A DNA stretch of 48,564 bases from Lutispora saccharofermentans (lineage in GTDB: Bacteria; Bacillota; Clostridia; Lutisporales; Lutisporaceae). Both the position numbers and the translations under genes were made by a program. Of this stretch, positions 18,073-26,657 are shown in pieces. The notes beneath the pieces were generated by a model, which saw only the letters and a program-made list of their open reading frames with translations, was not told the DNA's origin and searched no databases. Numbering within the stretch: the stretch's first letter is position 1; the number at the start of each line of letters is the position of its first letter. The stretch spans positions 1 to 48,564 of the forward strand of contig NZ_JAJEKE010000026.1 in the NCBI RefSeq assembly GCF_024363565.1. Direction: 5' to 3'.

Positions 18073-18180
18073 TTAGTTTGTGACAACAACTAGAGAAAGT
18101 GCAGCTTTGTGTATCTTTACGGCTCTATTTCCACGTTCCGCTAAACGGCAAGCAGGGCAAGTGTGCACACACTTGCCCAT
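18073..18180 (-). CDS. possible 35-residue Cys-containing mini-protein or relic
   Basis: ATG at 18180 opens 35 codons with CVHTCPACR, then RGNRAVKIHKAAL and a hydrophobic end. It has no ribosome site, and its first third is the strong hairpin at 18155-18178. It is probably a leftover of the element's original right end rather than an expressed gene. Confidence 0.2.
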   Translation of the reverse strand: MGKCVHTCPACRLAERGNRAVKIHKAALSLVVVTN

Positions 18181-18186
18181 TTTTAG
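18155..18186 (+). terminator. strong hairpin with T-tract at the right end of the element
   Basis: GGGCAAGTGTG and CACACTTGCCC are perfect 11-base arms around CA, followed on the plus strand by ATTTTTAG. It reads as a terminator for a lost plus-strand gene, or as insulation of the element end. Confidence 0.6.
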
Positions 18187-18229
18187 ACATTTTACTTGGC
18201 AGCCACCCATAAATAATATAGTTTTCTTA

Positions 18230-18249
18230 TACTGTCTTATGCAGGACTA
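18230..18249 (-). repeat. right inverted end of the decayed element
   Basis: On the minus strand TAGTCCTGCATAAGACAGTA. It mirrors 16348-16367. Confidence 0.7.
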
Positions 18250-18254
18250 TCTTT

Positions 18255-18264
18255 GGGCGCCCTG
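18255..18264 (-). terminator. first arm of a terminator split by the mobile element
   Basis: Directly after the D-aminopeptidase gene the minus strand reads CAGGGCGCCC. The matching arm GGGGCGTCC followed by TTTT sits 1.9 kb away at 16331-16342, on the far side of the element. Joined, they would equal the terminator at 4296-4324. Confidence 0.5.
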
Positions 18265-18272
18265 ATTAAGCA

Positions 18273-19094
18273 TTATGAAATTGAGCCTCCCAGGTTAAGA
18301 CATGCTCTAAACATCATGAAAAGCTTTAAATAATCATCGGATTCAAGTCTGATGGTTTTTTCATCAAGCCTCAGAGCTTCCGGAAAAAGCATGGCGCTCT
18401 CTGCCATAACTTCTCTATTGAACTCGATGTCCATAGTGATATTTCCTTCGTATTTTACAACAGGTTTTTGCTTTATATTTTTTAAAGCTTCTGCAAGCTT
18501 TGCTTTATAAAGCTCTCTTACTGCTTGCTGAGATAGATTGTGAGCACAATATCTTGATATCGCCTTTTTAACTATTATTGTTTCCAGATCACCGATTTCT
18601 TCTTTAGCTTGGGCTGCAAGCTTATCATCGCCTGCTATGGCAAGGATCGGCACCCCCCAATATCCAGCCACACCTGAATTTATGCCGCATTCTCCCATCT
18701 TCTTGCCGTTTACAGTTATATTGGCTATAGTCTTGCCGGAGTATGTATGGTTGAATAATCCGTTTATTGTGCCGGCCCTTGAATGATATCCTACATATAT
18801 GACTCCGTCGAAGGCTTCATTTATTCCTTCCATCATGCTTAAAGGCTTTGGACTTCCGCTGATGAGCTGGGCTCTGGGGTCCAGTTCCTCAATAATAAGA
18901 TTGTCCATATTGCCGTGGGAGTCATTGACCACTACTTCCGTTGTTCCATTATTAAAAGCCTCTTCTATAGCCCAATTTGCTTCCTGTGTCATCAGCCTCC
19001 TGGCGCGGTTATACTCCTTTGAGTCCCTGTCCACATGTGTTGAAGAGACTAAACCCCATATCCCTTCCATATCAACAGATATAAATATTTTCAT
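18273..19094 (-). CDS. dppA: D-aminopeptidase, M55 family (DppA type)
   Basis: 273 residues, the usual length. It removes N-terminal D-amino acids such as D-Ala from short peptides using zinc. The ligands known from B. subtilis DppA line up: Asp8 and Glu10 (SVDMEG), His60 (NDSHGN), His104 (GYHSRAG) and Glu135 (GKKMGEC). The likely catalytic His is in FNHTYSG (His116). It is the last gene of the opp operon, 67 bases after the last ABC ATPase. This context supports intracellular processing of imported D-residue peptides. Confidence 0.92.
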   Translation of the reverse strand: MKIFISVDMEGIWGLVSSTHVDRDSKEYNRARRLMTQEANWAIEEAFNNGTTEVVVNDSHGNMDNLIIEELDPRAQLISGSPKPLSMMEGINEAFDGVIYVGYHSRAGTINGLFNHTYSGKTIANITVNGKKMGECGINSGVAGYWGVPILAIAGDDKLAAQAKEEIGDLETIIVKKAISRYCAHNLSQQAVRELYKAKLAEALKNIKQKPVVKYEGNITMDIEFNREVMAESAMLFPEALRLDEKTIRLESDDYLKLFMMFRACLNLGGSIS

Positions 19095-19161
19095 TTAGTT
19101 ATTGCTCCTTTCGTCTGCATATATACTTATATAGTCTTGCGGAACGCATGCAATGCGCTCC

Positions 19162-20109
19162 CTACCGCTGGCATAATCTTGCCCTGTATTGCTCTAATTC
19201 CTTATGATTCCCCAGCACAAAATGCTCCGGCTCAATCTGTATCCATTCAGGCGGATCATCTTTGTAGTCATGGCAGCCCGGATCGTATATCTCAAGGACC
19301 TTTTCCTTCTCGCGCTTCGGGTCAGGCAATGGTATAGCCGAGAGCAAAGAACGGGTATATGGATGCAGCGGATTTTTAAAAAGCTTTTCCGTTTCGGCAA
19401 GCTCTACGATCTTGCCTTTGTGTATTACAGCCAGCCTATCAGTAATGAAACGTACTACAGATAGGTCATGGGCTATAAACAGGTATGTCAGGCCCTTGCT
19501 TTTTTGGAGCTCAGACAACAGGTTCAATACTTGGGCCCGGATGGAAACATCCAGGGCGGATATAGGTTCATCCGCAATTATGAGCTCCGGCTCCATGACT
19601 AAGGTCCTCGCAATTCCGATCCTCTGCCTTTGCCCCCCTGAAAACTCGTGAGGAAAGCGGCTCAAAAACTCCGGGAGCAGCCCGACATCCATTAAAGCTT
19701 TCTCTACTTTTGCTTTCCTTTCTTCCTCACTTTTATAATTTTTTATATTATAGAGGCCCTCGGATACTATATAATCAACTTTTGCCCTTTCGTTTAAGGA
19801 AGCCATCGGGTCTTGAAATATCATCTGGATTTTTCTAGTCACTTCTTTATCCAATTCCTTGCCGATATCCCCATTTATCTTCTTTCCTTTAAAAATTACT
19901 TCACCGGCAGTTGTTTCATTCAAGCGTACAATGGCTCTTCCTATGGTGGTCTTGCCTGAACCTGATTCTCCCACCAGTCCAAAGGTCTCTCCTTTATAAA
20001 TATGGAAGCTTACATTATCTACGGCGGCAAATCTATTCTTTTTTGACTTGCCGAACTCCACACGCAGATTCCTGACGTCTAATAGGATTTCTCTTTGACC
20101 ATCATGCAT
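19162..20109 (-). CDS. oppF: oligopeptide ABC transporter, ATP-binding protein OppF/DppF type
   Basis: 315 residues. Walker [10 protein letters not shown] (about 47-55), Q-loop [13 protein letters not shown], signature [13 protein letters not shown], Walker [19 protein letters not shown] and switch His FIAHDLSV are intact. The C-terminal [16 protein letters not shown] extension is typical of the Opp/Dpp subfamily; the Cys cluster that often follows is reduced (a single Cys in DPGCHDY). It overlaps oppD by 8 bases. Confidence 0.92.
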   Translation of the reverse strand: MHDGQREILLDVRNLRVEFGKSKKNRFAAVDNVSFHIYKGETFGLVGESGSGKTTIGRAIVRLNETTAGEVIFKGKKINGDIGKELDKEVTRKIQMIFQDPMASLNERAKVDYIVSEGLYNIKNYKSEEERKAKVEKALMDVGLLPEFLSRFPHEFSGGQRQRIGIARTLVMEPELIIADEPISALDVSIRAQVLNLLSELQKSKGLTYLFIAHDLSVVRFITDRLAVIHKGKIVELAETEKLFKNPLHPYTRSLLSAIPLPDPKREKEKVLEIYDPGCHDYKDDPPEWIQIEPEHFVLGNHKELEQYRARLCQR

Positions 20110-21151
20110 CTTTGCTCAACCTCCATTGCTTTCGAAGTATAGCAATAGATTCAGGCGGCTCCACCTTTGGCGCACGCGGATCCAGCAGCCAGGTCTTTGC
20201 CTTGTGGGTAGGGCTTACGGTGAAATAGGGAGGCTTCTCTACGAAATCCATTTTGAGGGCTCTAGGGTTTCGAGGCGCAAAAGCATCTCCTTTTATATCG
20301 TAGAACAGGTTCGGCGGCGTACCCTTGATAGAATGCAAGGGCTTTCCCTTGACTCCCAGTTGGGGCAGCGATGAAAGAAGGGCCCAGGTATATGGATGCT
20401 GGGCATTGTAAAAGACCTCTTCGCAATTTCCTATCTCTACTATATCCCCGGCATACATTACTGCTATTCTATCGGCCACATTAGCCACAACGCCTAAATC
20501 GTGAGTAATATATATGGTAGTCAAGTTGTATTTCTTTTTCAATCTTTTTAAAAGATTCAATATCTGTGCTTGTATCGTTACATCCAAAGCCGTAGTAGGC
20601 TCATCACATATAAGTATCCTGGGCCTGCACGCCACGGCTATGGCTATGACGACTCTTTGCCTCATGCCTCCTGAGAATTCATGAGGGTACTGCTTATATC
20701 GCCTTTCCGGTTCAGATATGCCTACATCATTCAGTATTTCAATCACAGCTTTTTTAGCTTCTTCTTTTTTCAGGCCTTGATGGAGTTCAACAGCTTCTTG
20801 AACTTGCTTTCCGATCGTCTTCAGAGGGTTTAGAGAGGTCATAGGGTCCTGAAAGACCATCGCGATATTCTTGCCGCGAATTTTAATCCAATCATCTTCC
20901 GTTTTAAACCTTGCCAGGTTCTCTCCATTATAAAGTATGCTTCCCGAAGCTACCCATCCGTTTCCATCCAAAAGGCCCATAAAGGTCTTGGTAAAAACCG
21001 ATTTGCCTGAGCCTGATTCCCCCACTATTGCCAAGCTTTCTCCCTCGTATAAATCCAGTGAGGCTTCTCTGATTGCCGTTAAAACCCTGCCCCGCAGCTT
21101 AAACTTTACAACCAGGTCTGAAACAGATAATATGATCTTTGAATCTATCAT
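20102..21151 (-). CDS. oppD: oligopeptide ABC transporter, ATP-binding protein OppD/DppD type
   Basis: 349 residues. Walker [60 protein letters not shown] and ITHDLGVV are intact. The C-terminal region has the Opp-type [12 protein letters not shown] and KGTPPNLF segments, plus a longer than usual tail ([14 protein letters not shown] and on). It lies between oppC (11-base gap) and oppF (overlap). Confidence 0.92.
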   Translation of the reverse strand: MIDSKIILSVSDLVVKFKLRGRVLTAIREASLDLYEGESLAIVGESGSGKSVFTKTFMGLLDGNGWVASGSILYNGENLARFKTEDDWIKIRGKNIAMVFQDPMTSLNPLKTIGKQVQEAVELHQGLKKEEAKKAVIEILNDVGISEPERRYKQYPHEFSGGMRQRVVIAIAVACRPRILICDEPTTALDVTIQAQILNLLKRLKKKYNLTTIYITHDLGVVANVADRIAVMYAGDIVEIGNCEEVFYNAQHPYTWALLSSLPQLGVKGKPLHSIKGTPPNLFYDIKGDAFAPRNPRALKMDFVEKPPYFTVSPTHKAKTWLLDPRAPKVEPPESIAILRKQWRLSKDA

Positions 21152-21162
21152 ATCAGCACCTC

Positions 21163-22131
21163 CTAAACATGGTTTCGCGGGTCAGCTGCATCCGCAAATA
21201 CATTGCCCATCACATAAAATGATATTGTAACCATGGATAAGACTATGGCAGGAAAGATCAGCTGATATCTCAGGGATTTGACCATCATAAGAGCCCTGCC
21301 CTCGTTGATAAGGTTTCCCAGTGATGGAATGCTGACAGGCAATCCAAGGCCTATATATGTCAAAAAAACTTCATATCCTATTGCTGCCGGAATAGCCAAA
21401 GCCATCCGAAGCATGATAACGGATACTAAATAAGGGAGCAGATTTTTCGTTATTATCCTGCCTGTAGGGGTTCCAAGACACTTTGATGCCAGATTATACT
21501 CCCTGTCTCTTATTATGACTATCAGGTTCCGCACAAAACGCGCCATTCCCAGCCATCCTGTCATACACATGGCAATGATCATGGTTGATAAGCTGGGTCT
21601 CATTATATATGTCATAAGGATCAATATAATGGTTACAGGTATATTGTCCAGCACGTTATATATTTCGGTTATGGGGCGATCCAAAACCCTCACATACCCC
21701 CAAAGAGCTCCTATCATTATTCCTGCTATAGCTTCCCAGATTCCTACCGCAATCCCTATCAAAAGCGAAGTTCGGGTTCCGCTCCATATACGGGACCATA
21801 GGTCCTGGCCGATAGAGTTGGTTCCAAACCAGAATTCAGAATCCGGCGGATGGTTTCTTAGCTGCATATTGGTTTTCGAATCGATATATATTTTGGTGGG
21901 AAGCTTCTGATCCGGCAAATATGGCTGTATTATTGTGAACAATATCAATACTGTCATCAATACTAAAAGAAACAAGGCCACTTTATTTCTTATAAATACT
22001 TGCCATGTAGAGCGCCAGTACGAATAGTTTGAGTATCCGGCTCTTTGAGCCTCTTTATCATCAAATTCCGCAAATTCAAAAAGGTTTTCATTGAGTCCGT
22101 CAGACAGCTTATTGACCTTTGCATTACTCAT
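21163..22131 (-). CDS. oppC: oligopeptide ABC transporter, permease OppC type
   Basis: 322 residues with a cytoplasmic N-terminus of about 45 residues, then six membrane helices. HPPDSEFWFGTNSIGQDLWSR is the DppC/OppC signature, and GTPTGRIITKNLLP is in the EAA coupling-loop position. It ends with FADAADPRNHV, close to the usual D-P-R ending. Start and upstream stop overlap by one base with oppB. Confidence 0.92.
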   Translation of the reverse strand: MSNAKVNKLSDGLNENLFEFAEFDDKEAQRAGYSNYSYWRSTWQVFIRNKVALFLLVLMTVLILFTIIQPYLPDQKLPTKIYIDSKTNMQLRNHPPDSEFWFGTNSIGQDLWSRIWSGTRTSLLIGIAVGIWEAIAGIMIGALWGYVRVLDRPITEIYNVLDNIPVTIILILMTYIMRPSLSTMIIAMCMTGWLGMARFVRNLIVIIRDREYNLASKCLGTPTGRIITKNLLPYLVSVIMLRMALAIPAAIGYEVFLTYIGLGLPVSIPSLGNLINEGRALMMVKSLRYQLIFPAIVLSMVTISFYVMGNVFADAADPRNHV

Positions 22132-23075
22132 TACCTGGCACCTCCCTTTTTCTGAAGGTTGATTCTTGGATCAAATATGGCCATAAGTATATCTCCTAAA
22201 AACAAACCGATTATTCCAATGGAGGAATATATGAGCACCAAAGCCTGCACTACCGTATTATCCTGTCTTTGTATTACGTCAACCAGCAACCCTCCCATGC
22301 CAGGTATCGAATACAACGATTCAATATATATTGAGCCGGATATGGTATATAAAAGGGTGCTGGGCAAATACTGGGCCATGGGGACAAAGGCATTGCGGAA
22401 AACATGCTTGACCATGATTGTCTTATTTCTTAAGCCTTTGGCTCTGGCCAGCTTTACATAATCCTTATTCAATTCATCCACCATATACCGTCTCATCCAC
22501 ATTGCATAGGATGCCGTGCCTCCCAATGACATGGATATGGCAGGCAGAATCCAGCTGACAGGTTGATCCGGCTTGAACAGAATCGGAAGCTTCAGTATGT
22601 CTGTCACATACAACTGTAGAAACAGGTAATAAACTGCGGCGGGAACCGCATTGATGAACACAATATAACCGGTGCCCAGTTTATCCCATATCTTGGCCTT
22701 GCTTCGCGCCATTATGATGCCCAGAGATATGCCTGCCACTAAAGATATCGCCACAGCAGTCAGACCAAAGTATAGCGAATAAGGAACTTTAACTTTTAGA
22801 ATTTCTGCAATAGACACCTTAGGCCTGTATATCATTGATTTGCCCAAATCCCCCTTTAATAAAGACGCATAAAAATTCTTCAGCTGTATAGGTATGGGAT
22901 CTCTAAGCCCCATGGAGGTCAATATGGCCTCTCGCTGTGCCGGGTCAAGCTTTTCGTAGGCCTGGCCAAAATATCCTTCCTCGGGCATCAATCGCATGAG
23001 AAGAAACACGATGGTAAGAATTATAAGAAGCGTTGCCAAAGACTGAGCAAGCCTCTTCAGCGAATACCTTAACAT
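22131..23075 (-). CDS. oppB: oligopeptide ABC transporter, permease OppB type
   Basis: 314 residues with six membrane helices. LRYSLKRLAQSLATLLIIL is the classic OppB start. YVKLARAKGLRNKTIMVKHVFRNA is the EAA coupling loop, and SIYIESLYSIPGMGGLL plus DPRINLQKK complete the family pattern. ATG at 23075 has GGGGGAG four bases upstream. It is separated from the binding-protein gene by an intergenic stem-loop. Confidence 0.92.
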   Translation of the reverse strand: MLRYSLKRLAQSLATLLIILTIVFLLMRLMPEEGYFGQAYEKLDPAQREAILTSMGLRDPIPIQLKNFYASLLKGDLGKSMIYRPKVSIAEILKVKVPYSLYFGLTAVAISLVAGISLGIIMARSKAKIWDKLGTGYIVFINAVPAAVYYLFLQLYVTDILKLPILFKPDQPVSWILPAISMSLGGTASYAMWMRRYMVDELNKDYVKLARAKGLRNKTIMVKHVFRNAFVPMAQYLPSTLLYTISGSIYIESLYSIPGMGGLLVDVIQRQDNTVVQALVLIYSSIGIIGLFLGDILMAIFDPRINLQKKGGAR

Positions 23076-23095
23076 TTTTCTCCCCCTTTAGAATG

Positions 23096-23137
23096 ACTAA
23101 AGCCTGCATTTGCCGAAAGTATATTGCAGGCTTTAGT
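23096..23137. terminator. intergenic stem-loop between oppA and oppB
   Basis: ACTAAAGCCTGCA and TGCAGGCTTTAGT are perfect 13-base arms around a 16-base loop. On the minus strand no T-run follows, so partial termination or mRNA protection is more likely than a full stop. It would let the binding protein be made in excess over the membrane parts. Confidence 0.65.
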
Positions 23138-23165
23138 TTTAGAAGCTTAGAAAGGTCTGTCTAAT

Positions 23166-25007
23166 TTATTTCGCTGCCTTCAATGCTTCAGCACGTTCTT
23201 TTTCCCAGATTGCAAGTCCTTCTGTATATTGCTCCGAATTCATAGGCTTCTCCATGACCTTTTGTCCTTTATATCTTTCAGAAGAAAGTCCAAAAGGTGA
23301 ATATTGGGATTCAAATGGATTTAATTTCGAAGCTAAGTATCCGCCTCCGCCTGCTGCATATGGTATAACGAAAGCCTGATCTATGAAAAATGCTTCAGCT
23401 TCGGCAAACAGGGTGTAGCGTTTAGCCATATCCAATACTTCAGCCTTAGCTGCATTTACCATGTTCTCATAGGTATTTTTCCCGTTAGCTTCTTTATAAC
23501 CTTCAGCCAGGTGAGGCCAATTGTAGTTATTGTCTGGAGTGAAAGGATCCGTATAGGTCTCCGGATCAGCATAATCCGGTCCCCAGTTGCACTCCAGGAA
23601 AGCATAATTGCCCGCACGTCTTACATCCTTTAAGAATCCCGTTGGGGGCTTGGGATCGAGTATTATATCTATATAATCTGTTCCCAGCAGGTTTTCCATC
23701 TGTTGTTCAATTACTTGTGCCCTATTTGTCCATTCAGTCATGCCGGTGTTGTAAGGCATCAGCACTTTGACCGGGAATTTGGCCTTGCCTTTTAATTCAG
23801 TTAGGACTTTTTCCTTGAATTCCAGGGCAAGCTTTGAGTTGAAAGAATCAGTATTTGTAAAGTCGGCCAGCTTTCCGATCTGGGTATAATCTTTACCATC
23901 CAGGTCAACAAAGTTCTTGGGTGTAATCGTGTTTAATATCCTCTTTTCCGGATCATAAGGCTCTGATGTAAGCATGGCAGCTTTCCTGTCCAGTGCATGG
24001 AACAGGGATTTTCTGAAATTCAGATTATTTACAACCGTTTTCCAGTTATCCGGCTCAAATTCCGCAGGGAACTTAGGATCAAAGTTGAAGCAATAGAAAT
24101 AAGTATAGAAAGTCGTTCTTTGGGGACGCAGCTTATCTTTCTTTGTTTCATCCTTCATCCACTCATCGATTATTGATGAAGGCAGCTCTGCATAATCGAT
24201 TTCTCCGCGCAGCACCAGTTCCGGGGCCAAGGTGGCGGCTTCTTTGTTATAGGTTTGAGTTATTTTCTTGATGTATATATTTTCTTTGTCCCAATAGTTC
24301 TCATTTGCTGCAAGGACCCTTCTGGTTTGAGGCTCATATGTTTCCATCATATAAGCTCCGTTGTACAGGATATTTGCATTGTCAGTACCGAATTTGTCTC
24401 CAGCTTCACTTAAGAATTTTCCATTGACAGGGAAGAAGCATACATAAGTAAGCATCGATAAGAAATATGGCGTTGGTTTTTCCAGAGTATACTCTAATGT
24501 GTATTTATCTTTAGCTTTTATTCCTACTTGTTCAAAATCTGTGATCTCTGCATTGTAGAATTTTTCAGCATTCTTGATAACGCTATAGGCAATATTGGCA
24601 GTTTGCGACTCATTTTTGCTATCCAGAACATACTTCATTGCATCTACAAAGTCTTGTGCCGTAAGCTCTGCATATTCCTTGCCTTCATGAGTCACCCATT
24701 TTACGCCTTCACGAAGCTTGAGTGTCCACACTAAACCGTCGTCTGATAGCTTCCATTCTGTTGCCAAGCATGGCTGTGCTACTCCATATCTGTCGTAATC
24801 GATGAGAGAATCCACAAAATTGGCTGCCAATGCAAATTCATTTGTGCTGGCAGTTGTAAGATAGTTAAGGGTGGTTATCTCTCCGGAATAGACCGTCCTA
24901 TACTCCTGAGGTACCTCAGCAGGTCCTGCTGTTGTCGGCTGCTTCCCTCCCGTGCAGCCTGCCAAAACCATTAAAAGCGCCAACATTAAAGCTATTACCC
25001 TTTTCAT
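23166..25007 (-). CDS. oppA: oligopeptide ABC transporter, substrate-binding lipoprotein OppA type
   Basis: 613 residues. The signal peptide ends at a lipobox (VLAGC, Cys18), so the protein is lipid-anchored. It is a family 5 solute-binding protein: ITTLNYLTTAS, LATEWKLSDDGLVWTLKLREGVKW and DFVDAMKYVLD. The late part (GPDYADPETYTDPFTPDNNYNW as two stretches) is typical of oligopeptide binders. The start is ATG at 25007, with GAGGAGGG five bases upstream. It lies 113 bases after lysA with no convincing terminator between, so both may be read from the sigma-54 promoter. Confidence 0.92.
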   Translation of the reverse strand: MKRVIALMLALLMVLAGCTGGKQPTTAGPAEVPQEYRTVYSGEITTLNYLTTASTNEFALAANFVDSLIDYDRYGVAQPCLATEWKLSDDGLVWTLKLREGVKWVTHEGKEYAELTAQDFVDAMKYVLDSKNESQTANIAYSVIKNAEKFYNAEITDFEQVGIKAKDKYTLEYTLEKPTPYFLSMLTYVCFFPVNGKFLSEAGDKFGTDNANILYNGAYMMETYEPQTRRVLAANENYWDKENIYIKKITQTYNKEAATLAPELVLRGEIDYAELPSSIIDEWMKDETKKDKLRPQRTTFYTYFYCFNFDPKFPAEFEPDNWKTVVNNLNFRKSLFHALDRKAAMLTSEPYDPEKRILNTITPKNFVDLDGKDYTQIGKLADFTNTDSFNSKLALEFKEKVLTELKGKAKFPVKVLMPYNTGMTEWTNRAQVIEQQMENLLGTDYIDIILDPKPPTGFLKDVRRAGNYAFLECNWGPDYADPETYTDPFTPDNNYNWPHLAEGYKEANGKNTYENMVNAAKAEVLDMAKRYTLFAEAEAFFIDQAFVIPYAAGGGGYLASKLNPFESQYSPFGLSSERYKGQKVMEKPMNSEQYTEGLAIWEKERAEALKAAK

Positions 25008-25120
25008 TTTTACCCTCCTCATTTTTAAATTCCCTTGTGATTCGGCAACACACTGCAAGAATTTATCCTATTAACTAATCACCCTTATAGGGGCCTTAGC
25101 TTAGGAGCGGTTTGGTTTAG

Positions 25121-26410
25121 TTAAAACGGCACTACCTCTTTTCTTAACAAGTCTTCATAGGTTTCTCTCTCTACTATTACCTTTTCACCATCCTTGCTCA
25201 GCAAGAGCACTGCTGGTCTTGGTATCCTATTATAGTTGTTTGCCATTGAATAGTTATATGCTCCTGTGCTCAGCACTGCCAGTATATCTCCTCTTTTTAT
25301 TTCCGGCACCTCAAGATCCCAAATCAATATGTCGCCTGTCTCACAGCATCTGCCTGCTATGGTCGCCAATCTATCAGGCTTTAAACCGTATTTGTTGGCT
25401 ACTACAGCCTTATATTCAGCGCTGTATAATGCAGGTCTCGGATTATCCGGCAGGCCTCCGTCCACGCTGGCATAGGTCCTAATCCCGGGAATTTCTTTAA
25501 CGGCACCTACGGTATACAGTGTGATTCCGGCCTCGCCTACTATCCATCTGCCCGGTTCTATTATTACTCCCGGCATATCCAGATCAAGCTCCTGGCAGCA
25601 GTCATATATAGCTTTCATGATGGCATCTGTGAAATATTTCAAAGGTTTTACGCAGTCTTTCTCAGTATAATATATTCCAAAGCCTCCGCCTGTATTTAAC
25701 TCTTTTGCAACGAAGTTAAAATCATCCTTAAGCCTTTTATAAAGATTCATAATTGTTTTTACGGCAGCGACATATGAATCGTTCTCAAACAAATTTGAGC
25801 CGATATGGAAGTGAAAGCCCATCAATTCGATATGTTTGCTTGCAATAGCCTTTGATACGGCTTCATCAATAGTGACCTTATCTAAGGGTATGCCGAATTT
25901 AGAATCCTTCTGTCCTGTGGTTATATATTTATGGGTATGCCCTTCCACCCCAGGCGCCACTCTTATGAGTATTTTTACCGTTTTGTCCATTCTGGCCCCA
26001 ATCTCTTCTATAAAATAGAGCTCGTCTATATGGTCAACTACTATTCTGCCTACTTCATTATTGATTGCCATCTCGAGCTCATCATAGCTCTTGTTGTTGC
26101 CGTGAAACATAATTCTGTCCATGGGAAAGCCTGCTTTTATTGCAGTATATAATTCTCCTCCGGATACCACATCCAGCCCTAGGCCTTCACTTTCAATGAT
26201 TTTGCACATGGTCATGGTTAGAAACGCCTTGCTGGCATAAACGGCTTTGCTATTTTCATATTTCCCCAAGAAATCAGTGCTTATCTCTTTACATCTGCTT
26301 CTTATGCTCTCTTCAGAAAGCACATAAAGGGGTGTGCCGTATTTTTTTGCCAATTCCACAGTATCATAGCCTGCGAACATATAATTGTTTGTTTGCTTCA
26401 TCTTATTCAT
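25121..26410 (-). CDS. lysA: diaminopimelate decarboxylase
   Basis: 429 residues, a PLP enzyme of the group IV decarboxylases that turns meso-diaminopimelate into lysine. The PLP Lys is in VYASKAFL (Lys61), the phosphate-binding glycine loop is NTGGGFGIYY, and the active-site Cys is in GRCCETGD. HFHIGSN and EPGRWIVGEAG are also family features. ATG at 26410 has AAGGAG eight bases upstream. It sits behind a sigma-54 promoter and ahead of the opp genes, away from other lysine biosynthesis genes. This suggests a catabolic or salvage use of diaminopimelate. Confidence 0.92.
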   Translation of the reverse strand: MNKMKQTNNYMFAGYDTVELAKKYGTPLYVLSEESIRSRCKEISTDFLGKYENSKAVYASKAFLTMTMCKIIESEGLGLDVVSGGELYTAIKAGFPMDRIMFHGNNKSYDELEMAINNEVGRIVVDHIDELYFIEEIGARMDKTVKILIRVAPGVEGHTHKYITTGQKDSKFGIPLDKVTIDEAVSKAIASKHIELMGFHFHIGSNLFENDSYVAAVKTIMNLYKRLKDDFNFVAKELNTGGGFGIYYTEKDCVKPLKYFTDAIMKAIYDCCQELDLDMPGVIIEPGRWIVGEAGITLYTVGAVKEIPGIRTYASVDGGLPDNPRPALYSAEYKAVVANKYGLKPDRLATIAGRCCETGDILIWDLEVPEIKRGDILAVLSTGAYNYSMANNYNRIPRPAVLLLSKDGEKVIVERETYEDLLRKEVVPF

Positions 26411-26453
26411 AATGTTAACTCCTTAATATATTAGTGTAATATGAATAAGATTT

Positions 26454-26469
26454 TGCAATTATCATGCCA
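26454..26469 (-). promoter_or_regulatory. sigma-54 (-24/-12) promoter upstream of lysA
   Basis: The minus strand reads TGGCATGATAATTGCA. Against the consensus TGGCACG-N4-TTGCW only one base differs, and the invariant GG and GC are exactly ten bases apart. The lysA start codon lies about 44 bases downstream. A gene for a sigma-54 activator lies immediately upstream. Confidence 0.85.
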
Positions 26470-26512
26470 ATATGACCAAGGTTGTAAAAAGGTTAAAAGA
26501 AGCAGTTAACTT

Positions 26513-26526
26513 TCCGTTTTTTCGGA
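26513..26526. promoter_or_regulatory. proximal TCCG-N6-CGGA activator site
   Basis: TCCGTTTTTTCGGA, about 45 bases upstream of the -24 element. It shares TCCG-N6-CGGA with the two distal sites and is probably bound by the adjacent activator. Confidence 0.6.
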
Positions 26527-26621
26527 CTGGTTTTCTAGAAATGTTATTAAAAAGAATGAAAAAGTGTTTTTATATATTATAAATGAGTGTTTTTAAGGCG
26601 TGCAGGTTCTGTTTATTGTTT

Positions 26622-26654
26622 TCCGGAATATCGGACTGTTTCCGATATTCCGGA
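26622..26654. promoter_or_regulatory. paired distal TCCG-N6-CGGA sites (enhancer) in a perfect palindrome
   Basis: Two 14-base sites, TCCGGAATATCGGA (26622-26635) and TCCGATATTCCGGA (26641-26654), are exact reverse complements separated by 5 bases. They lie three bases past the activator stop codon and about 155-185 bases upstream of the sigma-54 promoter, a usual enhancer distance. As RNA the region could also fold into a 14-bp hairpin, but no T-run follows. Confidence 0.7.
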
Positions 26655-26657
26655 CTA

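Larger units (their letters stand above)
16348..18249. mobile_element. decayed serine-recombinase element with inverted terminal repeats
   Basis: A 1.9-kb segment bounded by 20-bp inverted repeats matching at 18 of 20 positions (TAGTCCTNNATAAGACAGTA). It holds, in order, a broken large serine recombinase gene pointing out of the left end, an AraC/GyrI-type regulator, and a short relic with a strong hairpin at the right end. A recombinase gene next to one end is typical of TnpX/TndX mobilizable transposons. The transfer genes are missing, so the element has probably collapsed by internal deletion and cannot move on its own. No flanking duplication is seen, as expected for serine recombinases. 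Confidence 0.65.

Noticed and set aside
18080..18265. Plus-strand reading frame of 61 codons at the right end of the decayed element
   Set aside because: It runs through a perfect 22-base terminator hairpin and the terminal inverted repeat, has no ribosome site, and does not look like a protein.
25008..25120. Second sigma-54 promoter or terminator between lysA and oppA
   Set aside because: TTGCAGTGTG is present but no GG-N10-GC pair, and only a weak CCCT/AGGG hairpin without T-run. The simplest reading is one operon.
26622..26654. Palindrome as terminator of the activator gene
   Set aside because: It is a 14-bp stem, but no T-run follows on the minus strand, and a third TCCG-N6-CGGA copy occurs away from any gene end, which favours protein-binding sites.
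26411..26657. Lysine riboswitch in front of lysA
   Set aside because: The leader after the sigma-54 start would be only about 30 bases, and none of the five-helix lysine riboswitch features is visible.
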